Assembly (NCBI RefSeq): GCF_029978005.1
Contig: NZ_JARKOZ010000095.1
Coordinates: 1-64,000 of the forward strand
Direction of reading: 5' to 3'
Source: Solidesulfovibrio sp.
Lineage (GTDB): Bacteria > Desulfobacterota > Desulfovibrionia > Desulfovibrionales > Desulfovibrionaceae
DNA length: 64,000 bases
The notes beneath the pieces were generated by a model that worked only from the letters and a program-made list of their open reading frames with translations, was not told the origin of the DNA and ran no database searches. This document shows, piece after piece, positions 35,711 through 44,517 of the stretch (the stretch's first letter is position 1; the number at the start of each line of letters is the position of its first letter). The position numbers were made by a program, and so were the translations under genes.

Positions 35711-36861
35711 ACGCCTCCATGCTCGAAAGCGCGCTTTTGCAGACGCATTTCGACGTCATTCCCTTCGGCATCTATGTGGTGGACGTGGCCACCTACGAGA
35801 TCGTCTTCGTCAACCGGCACTTCCGCGAGACCCTGGGCGCGGCCGAGGGCAGCCGCTGCCACGAGGTCATCTTCGGCGAGTCCGAGCCCTGCCTGCACTG
35901 CCGCATCCCGGAGCTGCTCACCGGCACGGGCATGCCCAACGGCGTCACCGTCATCTACGACCACTACAACGAGCGCGAGGAACACTGGTACCAGATGCAG
36001 GAGAAGACCATGGGCTGGCCCGACGGCCGCGTGGTCAAGTACGCCATCGCCGTGGACATCTCCGAGCTCAAGGAGACCCAAAACCGCCTGGCCGAGGCTC
36101 ATGCCGAGCTGGCCATCCGCAACAAGGACCTCTCCGCCCAGAACCGCATCCTCCAGGAGAACATCGAGCTGCGCGAACACGTCGAGCGCATCGCCCGCCA
36201 CGACCTCAAGGCCCCGTTGTCCGCGCTCATCGGCCTGCCGCAGGTGCTCCTCGACAACTATGACCTGCCGGCCGAGGCTGAGAAAGTGGTGCGCCTCATC
36301 GAGCAGGCCGGGCATTCCATGCTGGAGATGCTCAACCAGTCCCTGGTGCTCTACCGCCTGGAGACCGGGGCCTACGACCTGACGCCGACCCCCGTCGACC
36401 TGGCCGACATGGTCAGGCGCACGGCGGCCCGCCTGTCCACCATGTCCGTGGCCCGGAGCCACGCCATCCGCCTGACCCGAAACGGCCGCCCCCTCGAGCC
36501 GGGCGAGTCCGTGCCCTGCGAGGGCGACGCGCTGCTCCTCGATCCCATGCTGCAAAACCTCCTGGTCAACGCCCTGGAGGCCTCGCCCCCGGACGGCGAG
36601 GTGGGCATCGACATCCGCGACGACGATCCCGAGTCCTTGACCATGGCCGTGGTCAACCGCGGCGAGGTGCCGCCGGCCATCCGCGACCGGATGTTCGAGA
36701 AGTACGTGACCATGGGCAAGCGCGGCGGCACGGGACTCGGGGCCTATTCCGCGGCGCTGGCCGCCCGGGCCCACGGCGGAGGCATCGCCCTGGACGCGTC
36801 CTCGCCCGGCCGGACCACGGTGGCCGTCAGGCTGCCGCGTCGCCCCGGAACCGCGCCATGA
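35707..36861 (+). CDS. soluble PAS sensor histidine kinase
   Basis: PAS with CHEVIFGESEPCLHC; H-box RIARHDLKAPLSALIGLP; HATPase (GKRGGTGLGAYSAALAARAHGG). Confidence 0.92.
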   Translation: MNASMLESALLQTHFDVIPFGIYVVDVATYEIVFVNRHFRETLGAAEGSRCHEVIFGESEPCLHCRIPELLTGTGMPNGVTVIYDHYNEREEHWYQMQEKTMGWPDGRVVKYAIAVDISELKETQNRLAEAHAELAIRNKDLSAQNRILQENIELREHVERIARHDLKAPLSALIGLPQVLLDNYDLPAEAEKVVRLIEQAGHSMLEMLNQSLVLYRLETGAYDLTPTPVDLADMVRRTAARLSTMSVARSHAIRLTRNGRPLEPGESVPCEGDALLLDPMLQNLLVNALEASPPDGEVGIDIRDDDPESLTMAVVNRGEVPPAIRDRMFEKYVTMGKRGGTGLGAYSAALAARAHGGGIALDASSPGRTTVAVRLPRRPGTAP

Positions 36862-37763
36862 TGCTGGAAAACGCCCTGTTCGAGAGCCACTTCGATCTCA
36901 TTCCCTTCGGCATCTACGTCGTCGAGGCGGCTTCCTACGCCATCGTCTACAGCAACATGGCCTTCAACGAGCGCTTCGGCCGCCATTTCGGCCGCATCTG
37001 CCACAAGGCGCTCTACGACAGCGACGTACCCTGCCGCCACTGTCGTATGGCGCAACTCCTCACGTCCGACGGCCTTCCCCGGGGCGACACCCTGGTCTAC
37101 GAGCATTTCAACGAGATGGACGACCGCTGGTACCAGATGCAGGTGCGGGCCATGACCTGGCCCGACGGTCGGGTGGTCAAGTACTCCATCGCCGTGGACA
37201 TCTCCGACCTCAAGGATACGCAGAACCGCTTGGCCGAGGCCCATGCCGAACTGGCGCTCAAGAACATCGAGCTCGTGCGCCTGTCCACCACGGACATCCT
37301 CACGGGCCTGGCCAACAGGCAGCATATCGACGCCCGGCTGGAGGAGGGGCTTTCCCGCGCCGCCGCCCACGGGCGGCCCTATTGCCTCGTCATGCTCGAC
37401 ATCGACCATTTCAAGGAAATCAACGACCGGTACGGCCACCAGCGCGGCGACGCGGTCCTGGCCGCCCTGGGCGGGCGGTTGCGCCGGGGGGCGCCGGAAG
37501 GCTGCGAGGTCGGCCGCTGGGGCGGCGAGGAGTTCGTGGTGCTGTGTCCGGGGCTCGCCCTGGCCGAAGCCTACCTCCTGGCCGAGACCCTGCGGGACGC
37601 GGCCCACGGGTGCGACGCCGGCCTCGGGGAGACGCGCGTCACGTGCAGCTTCGGCGTGGCCGAGGCCCGTCCCGGCGAGACCGGCGAACGCCTGCTCGGC
37701 CGGGCCGACCAGGCCCTGTACGCGGCCAAGGCCCTGGGACGCGACCGTGTCGAGACGGGGTGA
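36858..37763 (+). CDS. PAS-GGDEF diguanylate cyclase
   Basis: PAS nearly identical in layout to the upstream kinase, then DILTGLANRQHIDARLEE...MLDIDHFKEINDRYGHQRGDAVLAALG...GRWGGEEFVVL (intact GGEEF). Confidence 0.94.
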   Translation: MMLENALFESHFDLIPFGIYVVEAASYAIVYSNMAFNERFGRHFGRICHKALYDSDVPCRHCRMAQLLTSDGLPRGDTLVYEHFNEMDDRWYQMQVRAMTWPDGRVVKYSIAVDISDLKDTQNRLAEAHAELALKNIELVRLSTTDILTGLANRQHIDARLEEGLSRAAAHGRPYCLVMLDIDHFKEINDRYGHQRGDAVLAALGGRLRRGAPEGCEVGRWGGEEFVVLCPGLALAEAYLLAETLRDAAHGCDAGLGETRVTCSFGVAEARPGETGERLLGRADQALYAAKALGRDRVETG

Positions 37764-37888
37764 CGCCGCTTTGCGATTGTCAAGCCTTTACACGCGCCTT
37801 AAAAATTCCTACCGCCAACGCTGGCACGCCGAAGCGGACAGCGGCGGGTTCGCCCGGCCCTCCCTTTTAACCGTAAGGAAGGCGCGAC

Positions 37889-38443
37889 ATGGATCAGAAA
37901 CTGGCGAACCCGGCACCCCTCGGACTCATGGGCTTCGGCATGACCACGATTCTGCTCAACCTCCACAATGCGGGCTATTTCCCCATCGCCTCCATGGTGC
38001 TGGCCATGGGGATCTGCTACGGCGGCCTGGCCCAGGTGATCGCCGGCATCATGGAGTTCAGGAAAGGCAACACGTTCGGCCTGACGGCCTTTACCAGCTA
38101 CGGCCTGTTCTGGCTTTCGCTGGTCGTGCTCATCGTCCTGCCCAAGCTGGGACTGGCCGAGCCGACATCCGAGGGCTTCATGGGCTGGTACCTGGTGTTG
38201 TGGGGGCTTTTCACCTTTTTCATGTTCCTGGGCACCCTGGGGACCAATTTCGTGCTCAAGTTCGTTTTCGGCTCCCTGACCGTGCTCTTTTTCCTGCTGG
38301 CGGCCAGGGACTGGTTGGAGTCTGCGGCCATCGGCCGCCTGGCCGGATTCGAAGGCATCCTCTGCGGAGCCAGCGCCTGCTATCTGGCCATGGCCGAGGT
38401 GCTCAACGAGAAATACGGCCGGGTCGTGCTGCCGATCGGCTGA
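37889..38443 (+). CDS. acetate/succinate transporter family protein (GPR1/FUN34/YaaH)
   Basis: NPAPLGLMGFGMTTILLNLHNAGYFPIASMVLAMGICYGGLAQVIAGIMEFRKGNTFGLTAFTSYGLFWLSL matches the NPAPLGLxGFG signature. Confidence 0.93.
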   Translation: MDQKLANPAPLGLMGFGMTTILLNLHNAGYFPIASMVLAMGICYGGLAQVIAGIMEFRKGNTFGLTAFTSYGLFWLSLVVLIVLPKLGLAEPTSEGFMGWYLVLWGLFTFFMFLGTLGTNFVLKFVFGSLTVLFFLLAARDWLESAAIGRLAGFEGILCGASACYLAMAEVLNEKYGRVVLPIG

Positions 38444-38458
38444 ACTCCCCTTGAGGGA

Positions 38459-38495
38459 CAGGGCGTCGCCGCATCCCCGGCGCGGCGACGCCCTG
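38459..38495 (+). terminator. hairpin downstream of the GPR1/YaaH transporter gene
   Basis: Perfect 14-bp inverted repeat CAGGGCGTCGCCGC/GCGGCGACGCCCTG, 15 nt after the stop. Confidence 0.55.
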
Positions 38496-38581
38496 CCGAC
38501 GCTCGTCCCGGCTTCGGCCCGGCAATCGCGGCTCTGGTCCGGTCATGCGTGGCGTGCCGCCAAAGGGCCGATCGAGGTTTC

Positions 38582-39730
38582 ATGACCAGCATCATTACGC
38601 AGCGCATCGCGCTTGATTTCGAATTCCCCGTCCTTTTCACCCGCGACGTGTTCGATCCGGCCAACCCCGCCCTGCTCGAGGCGGTGGAGCGGGCCGGCCC
38701 CGGGCCGCACCGCCTGGCCGCCGTGGTGGACGGCGGACTGGCCGCGGCCGACCCGGGGTTGGGCGCACGCTTCGCGGCCTACTGCGCGGCCCATGCCGAC
38801 ACGTTCCTCCTGACCGCGCCGCCCCTGGTCGTGGCCGGCGGCGAGGGGGCCAAGGCGGACTTCGCCGTGGTCGAGGCCGTGTGGAAGCTCATCTTCGAGG
38901 CCAGGCTGTGCCGCCAGTCCTTCCTGCTGGTCGTCGGCGGCGGGGCGGTGCTCGACGCCGCCGGCTTCGCCGCTGCCACGGCGCATCGGGGGGTGCGGCT
39001 GTTGCGCCTGCCGAGCACGGCCCTGGCCCAGAACGACGCGGGCGTGGGCGTCAAAAACGGCGTAAACGCCTTCGGCCGCAAGAACTACCTGGGCTGCTTC
39101 GCCCCGCCCTATGCCGTGGTCAACGACCACGCCCTGTTGGCGGCGCTCCCCGAACGCGAGACCAGGGCCGGCCTGGCCGAGGCTGTCAAGGTGGCGCTGG
39201 TGCGCGACGCGGCCTTTTTCGCCCGGCTGCGGGAGTTGGCCCCGCGCCTGGCCGTGCTCGAGTCCGACGCCCTGGAGGAGGCCAACCGCCGCTGCGCCCT
39301 GGCCCACCTCGAGCACATCGCCACGGGCGGCGATCCTTTCGAGCTGGGTTCGGCCCGGCCCCTGGACTTCGGCCACTGGGCCGCCCACGCCCTGGAGGAA
39401 GCCACGGGCGGCGAGCTGCGCCACGGCGAGGCCGTGGCCGTGGGCGTGGCCCTGGACACCGTCTACTCGGGTCTGGTCGGGCGCATCGGAGAAACCGAGG
39501 TCGGGCAGGTGCTGGCGCTTTTTTCCGACCTGGGCCTGGCCGTGTGGCATCCGGCCCTGGCCGGCCTCGACATGGAGGCCGCCGTGGACGCCTTCCGCGA
39601 GCACCTGGGCGGCCGGCTCCACCTGAGCCTGCTCGACGGCATCGGCCGGCGCGTCGAGGTCCACGAGGTGGATTTCGCCCGCATGGCCGCCGCCCGGGAG
39701 CGCCTGGCCGCCCGCACGGCCGCCGCGTAG
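38582..39730 (+). CDS. eboD: 3-dehydroquinate synthase-like protein, EboD type
   Basis: DHQS-fold motifs (FLLVVGGGAVLDAAGFAAATAHRGVRLLRLPSTALAQNDAGVGVKNGVNAFGRKNYLGCFAPPYAVVND...RHGEAVAVGVAL), directly upstream of an EboE-like gene. Confidence 0.83.
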   Translation: MTSIITQRIALDFEFPVLFTRDVFDPANPALLEAVERAGPGPHRLAAVVDGGLAAADPGLGARFAAYCAAHADTFLLTAPPLVVAGGEGAKADFAVVEAVWKLIFEARLCRQSFLLVVGGGAVLDAAGFAAATAHRGVRLLRLPSTALAQNDAGVGVKNGVNAFGRKNYLGCFAPPYAVVNDHALLAALPERETRAGLAEAVKVALVRDAAFFARLRELAPRLAVLESDALEEANRRCALAHLEHIATGGDPFELGSARPLDFGHWAAHALEEATGGELRHGEAVAVGVALDTVYSGLVGRIGETEVGQVLALFSDLGLAVWHPALAGLDMEAAVDAFREHLGGRLHLSLLDGIGRRVEVHEVDFARMAAARERLAARTAAA

Positions 39731-39756
39731 ACGGCCCGACAGCAAAGGAGGGCGTC

Positions 39757-40881
39757 ATGCCGCCGGTCACCTACTGCACCAACATCCACGCCGGGGAGAC
39801 CCTGGCCGAGACCATGGACGCCCTGGCCGCGCACACCCTGCGGGTCAAGGCGGCCTTGCTGCCGCACGAGCCCTTTCCGGTGGGGCTGCGGCTCTCGGGC
39901 CGGGCCAGCCTGGAGCTGGCCCAGGACGGCGCGGCGCGCCGGCTCGGCCAGTGGCTGGCCGCCAGCGGCCTTTGCGTGACCACGGTCAACGCCTTTCCCT
40001 ATGGCCGCTTCCACGACGCCCCGGTCAAGGAAGCGGTCTACCTGCCGGACTGGCGCGACCCCGAGCGCCTGGGCTACACCCTGCGCCTGGCCGGGGCCCT
40101 GGCCGGCTGGCTCCCCGAAGGCGCGACCGGGTCGCTGTCCACCGTGCCGGTGGGTTTCCGGCGGGGCTTTCCCGAGGCGGACATGCCCCAAGCCCTGGCC
40201 AACATGCGCCGGGCGCTCGCGGCCCTGGCCGCCATCGAGGACCGCACGGGGCGCGTCCTGCGTTTGTCCGTGGAGCCCGAACCGGGCTGCCTGGTCGAGA
40301 CCACGGAGGACATGATCGCCCTGTGCGACGCCCTGGACCCGGACGGCACGTGCCGGCGGCACCTGGCCGTGTGCTACGACTGCTGCCATCAGGCCCTGCA
40401 ATACGAGGACCCGGCCGCGTCCCTGGCGCGTCTGGCCGCGGCCGGCGTCACGGTGGGGCATGTGCAGGTGTCCTCGGCCCTGCATCTGGAAGGGGCGGAC
40501 CTGTCGCGGCTCTCCCGTTTCGTGGAGCCTGTCTATCTGCATCAGGCCGTGGCGCGACTGGAAGACGGGAGCCTGCTGCGTTTCGACGATCTGCACGAGG
40601 CCCTGGCCGCGTCGCGTCCGGACGTGACGTCCTGGCGCGTGCACTTCCACCTGCCCGTCTTCGTGCGCCAGCTGCCGGAATGCGAGACCACACAACCCTT
40701 CTTGCAGGAGGCGCTGCCCCTTTTTGCCAAGGAAACGCCCATGGAAGTGGAAACCTACACCTGGAGCATCCTGCCGCCCGATCTCAAGATCGCGGACGTG
40801 GCCGCCTCCATCATCCGCGAGATCGCATGGGTGGAAGAAGCAAGAAGCGGGAGCCTTGACGCTCCGTCGTCGGCTTATTAA
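39757..40881 (+). CDS. eboE: EboE-like metabolite traffic protein (TIM-barrel, xylose-isomerase-like)
   Basis: VTYCTNIHAGETLAETMDALAAHTLRVKAALLPHEPFPVGLRLS...VTTVNAFPYGRFHDAPVKEAVYLPDW...LSVEPEPGCLVETTEDMI...HLAVCYDCCHQALQYED. Confidence 0.85.
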   Translation: MPPVTYCTNIHAGETLAETMDALAAHTLRVKAALLPHEPFPVGLRLSGRASLELAQDGAARRLGQWLAASGLCVTTVNAFPYGRFHDAPVKEAVYLPDWRDPERLGYTLRLAGALAGWLPEGATGSLSTVPVGFRRGFPEADMPQALANMRRALAALAAIEDRTGRVLRLSVEPEPGCLVETTEDMIALCDALDPDGTCRRHLAVCYDCCHQALQYEDPAASLARLAAAGVTVGHVQVSSALHLEGADLSRLSRFVEPVYLHQAVARLEDGSLLRFDDLHEALAASRPDVTSWRVHFHLPVFVRQLPECETTQPFLQEALPLFAKETPMEVETYTWSILPPDLKIADVAASIIREIAWVEEARSGSLDAPSSAY

Positions 40882-41063
40882 GCAATAAGACGGACACGGG
40901 CGCGGCCATTGCCCTTCGTGCGGCGCTTCATGGGAAGCAGGACCGTCGCTTTCGATAAGGATTGTTTCTCGCCTGGTTTTTTCTCGTGGTTCCTGCGCCC
41001 GAATCGCGGGGAAGCGACATCGGCCGCCAGCCGCAATGCCGGACGACCGGCACGGGGGACCCC

Positions 41064-42539
41064 ATGAAGGCATCGACGCCGCGCCGCTGGTGCATCCGCT
41101 TTCTCTTCTGGGTCTTCTGCCTTTTCCCCCTGACGGCCGCCGCGGCGACGGGCAACCAGCTTTCCTCGACCAACGACAGCGATTACCAGACTGCCCTGGC
41201 CGCCATCGACGCCCAGGACTACAACACCGCTCTCGTCTCTCTCAACAACGCTCTCACCAACAACGGCAACAACGGGTACGTCTACCTGGCCAGGGCCAAG
41301 CTCGATCTGCTCTACTACCTGCCGTCCACAGCCGTAAGCGACGCGGGCACCGCCGTGTCGCTCCTGCGGGGTTCCGACACCTGCGACCAGTTTCTGCCGA
41401 CCGACAGCCCCCTGCTGCTCGTGGGGACGAATTCGTACAATAGTCTCTACGGCTCTTCAGGTTTGACGGGATATTCCCCCTACAGCAGCATCCTCAATCT
41501 CACTTCCATTTCGGGCCTCTCGACCACCGGCACGACCACCACTGGGACGACCACCACCGGCACGACGACGGGCACGACCACCGGCACGGCCGGCACGACG
41601 GCTTCCTCGACGTCTTCGACGACTTCAGGCTCCACCTCGTCCGCCTCGACGAGCTCCTCGCTTTTCGCCTCCTCCAGCGGCAGCCAGAAATTGCCCGTGG
41701 CCGAGGACTTGACGGACAAGGACAAGGTCAAAAATGAAACGATGAATCAATACAATGAATTATTGACGCAGATGTCCATGTATTCCGCTTATTGCGGGGG
41801 CATCTACCTGAACAACCTCACCAGCCTCGTGGAAGGCTACGCCACGCTTGGCCGGGGCTATCTGCTGGGACAGAACTACGCCCAGGCGCAGCGGGGCTTC
41901 GCCGCCGCCCTGGAACTCGACCAGGACGACGCCAAGGCCGCGGCCGGCCTGGGACTGGCCTACCTGGGGCAGGGCGCGGCCTCGGCGGCGCTTTCCCAGC
42001 TCAATCTGGCCGTGACCTACGCGCCGAGCGAACCGGCGGCCTACGTGGCCCGGGGGGCCTACTGGGTGAGTGTGGGGGATTACGGTCGGGCGAACGAGGA
42101 ATACGAGACGGCCGTGGCCCTGGACGGAAGCTGTCTGGCGGCCTACGCCTGTTTCGGACTGTTGCGCGCCCTGCAGGGCGACTACAAGTACGCCCTGGAA
42201 GCCTACGACAAGGCGCTGTCCCTCAACGCCAACTATGTCCTGGCCCTCGTCGGCCGGGCGGCCGCCTGGTCCGCCCTGGCTTCGAGCGTCTCGGACACGA
42301 GTCTGGCCTCGACCTACACGCAAAAAGCCCAAAACGATCTGGGCCAGGCGCAGAAACTGCAGACTGCCGTGACCAATTCCGCCAACGCGTCGGTATATTA
42401 CGCCTCGAGCGTTTATGGAACCGGCGGGTTTTCCAACGCCTACTACAACTCCTCCGGAACCTACGGCACGACCGGCAGCTACAGTTCCTCCGGCACGACG
42501 ACGTCCATCACCGCTCCGGTGATCGGCACGTTCTACTGA
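41064..42539 (+). CDS. secreted TPR-repeat protein with Thr/Gly/Ser-rich linker
   Basis: Signal peptide MKASTPRRWCIRFLFWVFCLFPLTAAAA; TPR-like repeats; TTGTTTTGTTTTGTTTGTTTGTAGTTASSTSSTTSGSTSSASTSSS linker. Confidence 0.82.
   Translation: MKASTPRRWCIRFLFWVFCLFPLTAAAATGNQLSSTNDSDYQTALAAIDAQDYNTALVSLNNALTNNGNNGYVYLARAKLDLLYYLPSTAVSDAGTAVSLLRGSDTCDQFLPTDSPLLLVGTNSYNSLYGSSGLTGYSPYSSILNLTSISGLSTTGTTTTGTTTTGTTTGTTTGTAGTTASSTSSTTSGSTSSASTSSSLFASSSGSQKLPVAEDLTDKDKVKNETMNQYNELLTQMSMYSAYCGGIYLNNLTSLVEGYATLGRGYLLGQNYAQAQRGFAAALELDQDDAKAAAGLGLAYLGQGAASAALSQLNLAVTYAPSEPAAYVARGAYWVSVGDYGRANEEYETAVALDGSCLAAYACFGLLRALQGDYKYALEAYDKALSLNANYVLALVGRAAAWSALASSVSDTSLASTYTQKAQNDLGQAQKLQTAVTNSANASVYYASSVYGTGGFSNAYYNSSGTYGTTGSYSSSGTTTSITAPVIGTFY
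41521..41600 (+). repeat. short tandem ACC/ACG/GGC repeat encoding Thr-Thr-Gly tract
   Basis: Degenerate tandem of ACGACCACCGGC-type units coding for (TTG/TTTTG)n. Confidence 0.65.
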
Positions 42540-42558
42540 GCCCCGCCCTCAGCGGGGC
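42540..42558. terminator. hairpin between convergent TPR gene and gspM
   Basis: GCCCCGC-CCTCA-GCGGGGC, with the gspM stop codon inside the loop region. Confidence 0.5.
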
Positions 42559-43052
42559 CTGTCCAGCACCACGGCCACGGACATGTCCGCGTCGAGCCCG
42601 CCTTTTGGGGAAGGCTGCAGGATGAGTTGGCGCACGCGCACCCCGAGCGCCGGGGCCTCCACCTGTTGCAGGAAGGCCAGGAAGCGTTCCATGGGTAGGC
42701 CAGACAGGCGCAGGTCCACGGCCATCTCCCGGCGCCCGCCGCCCACGTCCCTGTTGGCCGGGCGCATGAATTCCACGTGGTCCTTGACGCCTTCCCTGGT
42801 GGCCGCGCCCTCGACGAAGGAAAAAATGGTGAAGCCTTCCGGCCTGGCCGGAGCGGGCGGGCCCTGTTGCGCCCCCTCGATGCCGGCCGCCAGGCGCTTG
42901 GCCTCGGATTCGGCCCGCAGACCGGCCTCCAGTCGCTTCTCCCGCACCGTCAGGCCGTCGGCCAGGGGCGCGGCCACCCACAGGTAAAAGCCGACTGCCA
43001 GGGCCGCCGCTCCGGCGGCCAGCACGACGGGATGGGGCAGGCGCGTGTTCAC
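42549..43052 (-). CDS. gspM: type II secretion system protein GspM
   Basis: GTG start; single N-terminal TM (HPVVLAAGAAALAVGFYLWVAAPL), periplasmic fold, located after gspL. Confidence 0.8.
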   Translation of the reverse strand: MNTRLPHPVVLAAGAAALAVGFYLWVAAPLADGLTVREKRLEAGLRAESEAKRLAAGIEGAQQGPPAPARPEGFTIFSFVEGAATREGVKDHVEFMRPANRDVGGGRREMAVDLRLSGLPMERFLAFLQQVEAPALGVRVRQLILQPSPKGGLDADMSVAVVLDRPR

Positions 43053-44491
43053 GTCCCCGAGCCTCCCCGGCCGGCCAGACGCATGTCGAGCTGGAATTCG
43101 ACCTGCTTTTTCTCGGGCACGTTTCTGGCCCCTTTGATTTCCACGTCGGTGAAAAGCGGCGTGGCCGAAAGGCGTCGCTTGACCTCCTCCACGGTGTTGT
43201 AGTCGTCGGCCGTGGCGTCGATGGTGGCGCGCTGGCCGTCCAGGGAGAGGCGGCGCACCCGGACGCGTCCGCCCGGACCCACGGCCTGGTGGATGGCGGC
43301 CAGGGATTCGAGGGCCGTTTTCGAGGCGACGCCGCGATCCCGGGCCTGGTCGGCCTGCTCGGCCAAGCGGCTTCGCAGCACGGACAGCTTCTGGGCCAAG
43401 GTGAGCCCCGGCGCGGCGTCCGGGGCCGCCTGTCCGACCAGGGCGGCCGTCCGCTCCCGGGCCGCTTCGATGGCCGCGTCCAGACGGTGGTAGGACCACC
43501 ACACGCAGCCGACGGCGGTCAGGAGCAACAGGGCCAGGCAGATCCCGGCCACGGCCAGGCCGCGCCGCTTGACGGTCGCAGCGATGACCGGAGCCAGTTC
43601 GCCGCGCAGGAAATTCACCGGCCCGGGTTCCCCGATCCCGAGCAGGGCAATTCCGTAGGCGGCGGCGAAACGGTCGGGCAGCGGCGAGCCGCCTGGCAGG
43701 AGCGGCCAGTCAGGCTGCCCGGCCGCGACAAAAACGGGAGCCTCCAGCGCCCGGCCCAGAGCCTTCCCCACCGCCGGATCGGTCAGGCCGGACACGAAAA
43801 GGCGCATGTCCCGGGGCGGGCTCGGCGACACGGCGGCCAGGCTCATGCGGACCTCCCGGGCCAGGATGTCGGCCAGGGCGGGCGTTTCGCCCGGGGGAAC
43901 GGGCAGGGCGCGCCAGACGGCGGGTGCGCCGTCGATGCGGCACAGACAGGACAGGCGGCCGCCGTCCCGGTGCAGGAGCAGGGAGGCCCCGTCAGGGGCG
44001 AGCCGGGCCAGGAGCGCGTCGAGGCCGGCCAGGTCCAGGCAGGCCGCGCCCGGGGCGAGCAGGTGCTCGCCGAGGACTCCAAGCATGGCCGCCAGGGGAG
44101 CCAGGGGGATGGCCGCCGCCAGGGCCACCAGGGCCGGCGGCGGTTCCAGGGCGGTCGGCGTCCAGGACAGGGCCGCCTCGGCCAGGGGATAGGGCAGGTG
44201 GGATTCCAGCTCGGGGCCGAGCACCAGGTCGATCTTGCCTCGGGCCGTGAAGGGAAAGCGCAGGCGTCGCAGGACGGCCTGGCCGGCGTCGAGCCCGAGC
44301 ACGATCCGATCGGCCCCCAGGCCCGCGGCCAGCGCCGTCTGGGCGGCCAGCCTGGCCAGGGCTGCCGGCGCTGTCCCCGCATCGGGAACTACCTCGGCCA
44401 GGCGTATCTCGGCGGTCGCACGCATGCGGGCAAGACGCAGCAGTTGCACGGCGTCTTCGCGACAGAGCATGGACAGGACCGATGGAGCCAT
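43049..44491 (-). CDS. gspL: type II secretion system protein GspL
   Basis: Actin-like N-terminal half and TM (GLAVAGICLALLLLTAVGCVWWSYHRL) followed by a ferredoxin-like periplasmic domain; in gsp order. Confidence 0.82.
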   Translation of the reverse strand: MAPSVLSMLCREDAVQLLRLARMRATAEIRLAEVVPDAGTAPAALARLAAQTALAAGLGADRIVLGLDAGQAVLRRLRFPFTARGKIDLVLGPELESHLPYPLAEAALSWTPTALEPPPALVALAAAIPLAPLAAMLGVLGEHLLAPGAACLDLAGLDALLARLAPDGASLLLHRDGGRLSCLCRIDGAPAVWRALPVPPGETPALADILAREVRMSLAAVSPSPPRDMRLFVSGLTDPAVGKALGRALEAPVFVAAGQPDWPLLPGGSPLPDRFAAAYGIALLGIGEPGPVNFLRGELAPVIAATVKRRGLAVAGICLALLLLTAVGCVWWSYHRLDAAIEAARERTAALVGQAAPDAAPGLTLAQKLSVLRSRLAEQADQARDRGVASKTALESLAAIHQAVGPGGRVRVRRLSLDGQRATIDATADDYNTVEEVKRRLSATPLFTDVEIKGARNVPEKKQVEFQLDMRLAGRGGSGT

Positions 44492-44517
44492 GGAGGGGTT
44501 GTGGCACGCCGCTTGGG

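Noticed and set aside
37822-37838. Possible sigma54 promoter (TGGCACGCCGAAGCGG) upstream of the GPR1/YaaH transporter gene
   Set aside because: The -12 GC dinucleotide is out of register with the TGGCAC-N5-TTGCW consensus; too weak to call.
41521-41600. CRISPR-like or satellite repeat
   Set aside because: Units are short (about 9-12 nt), contiguous, and in frame encoding Thr/Gly; no spacers.
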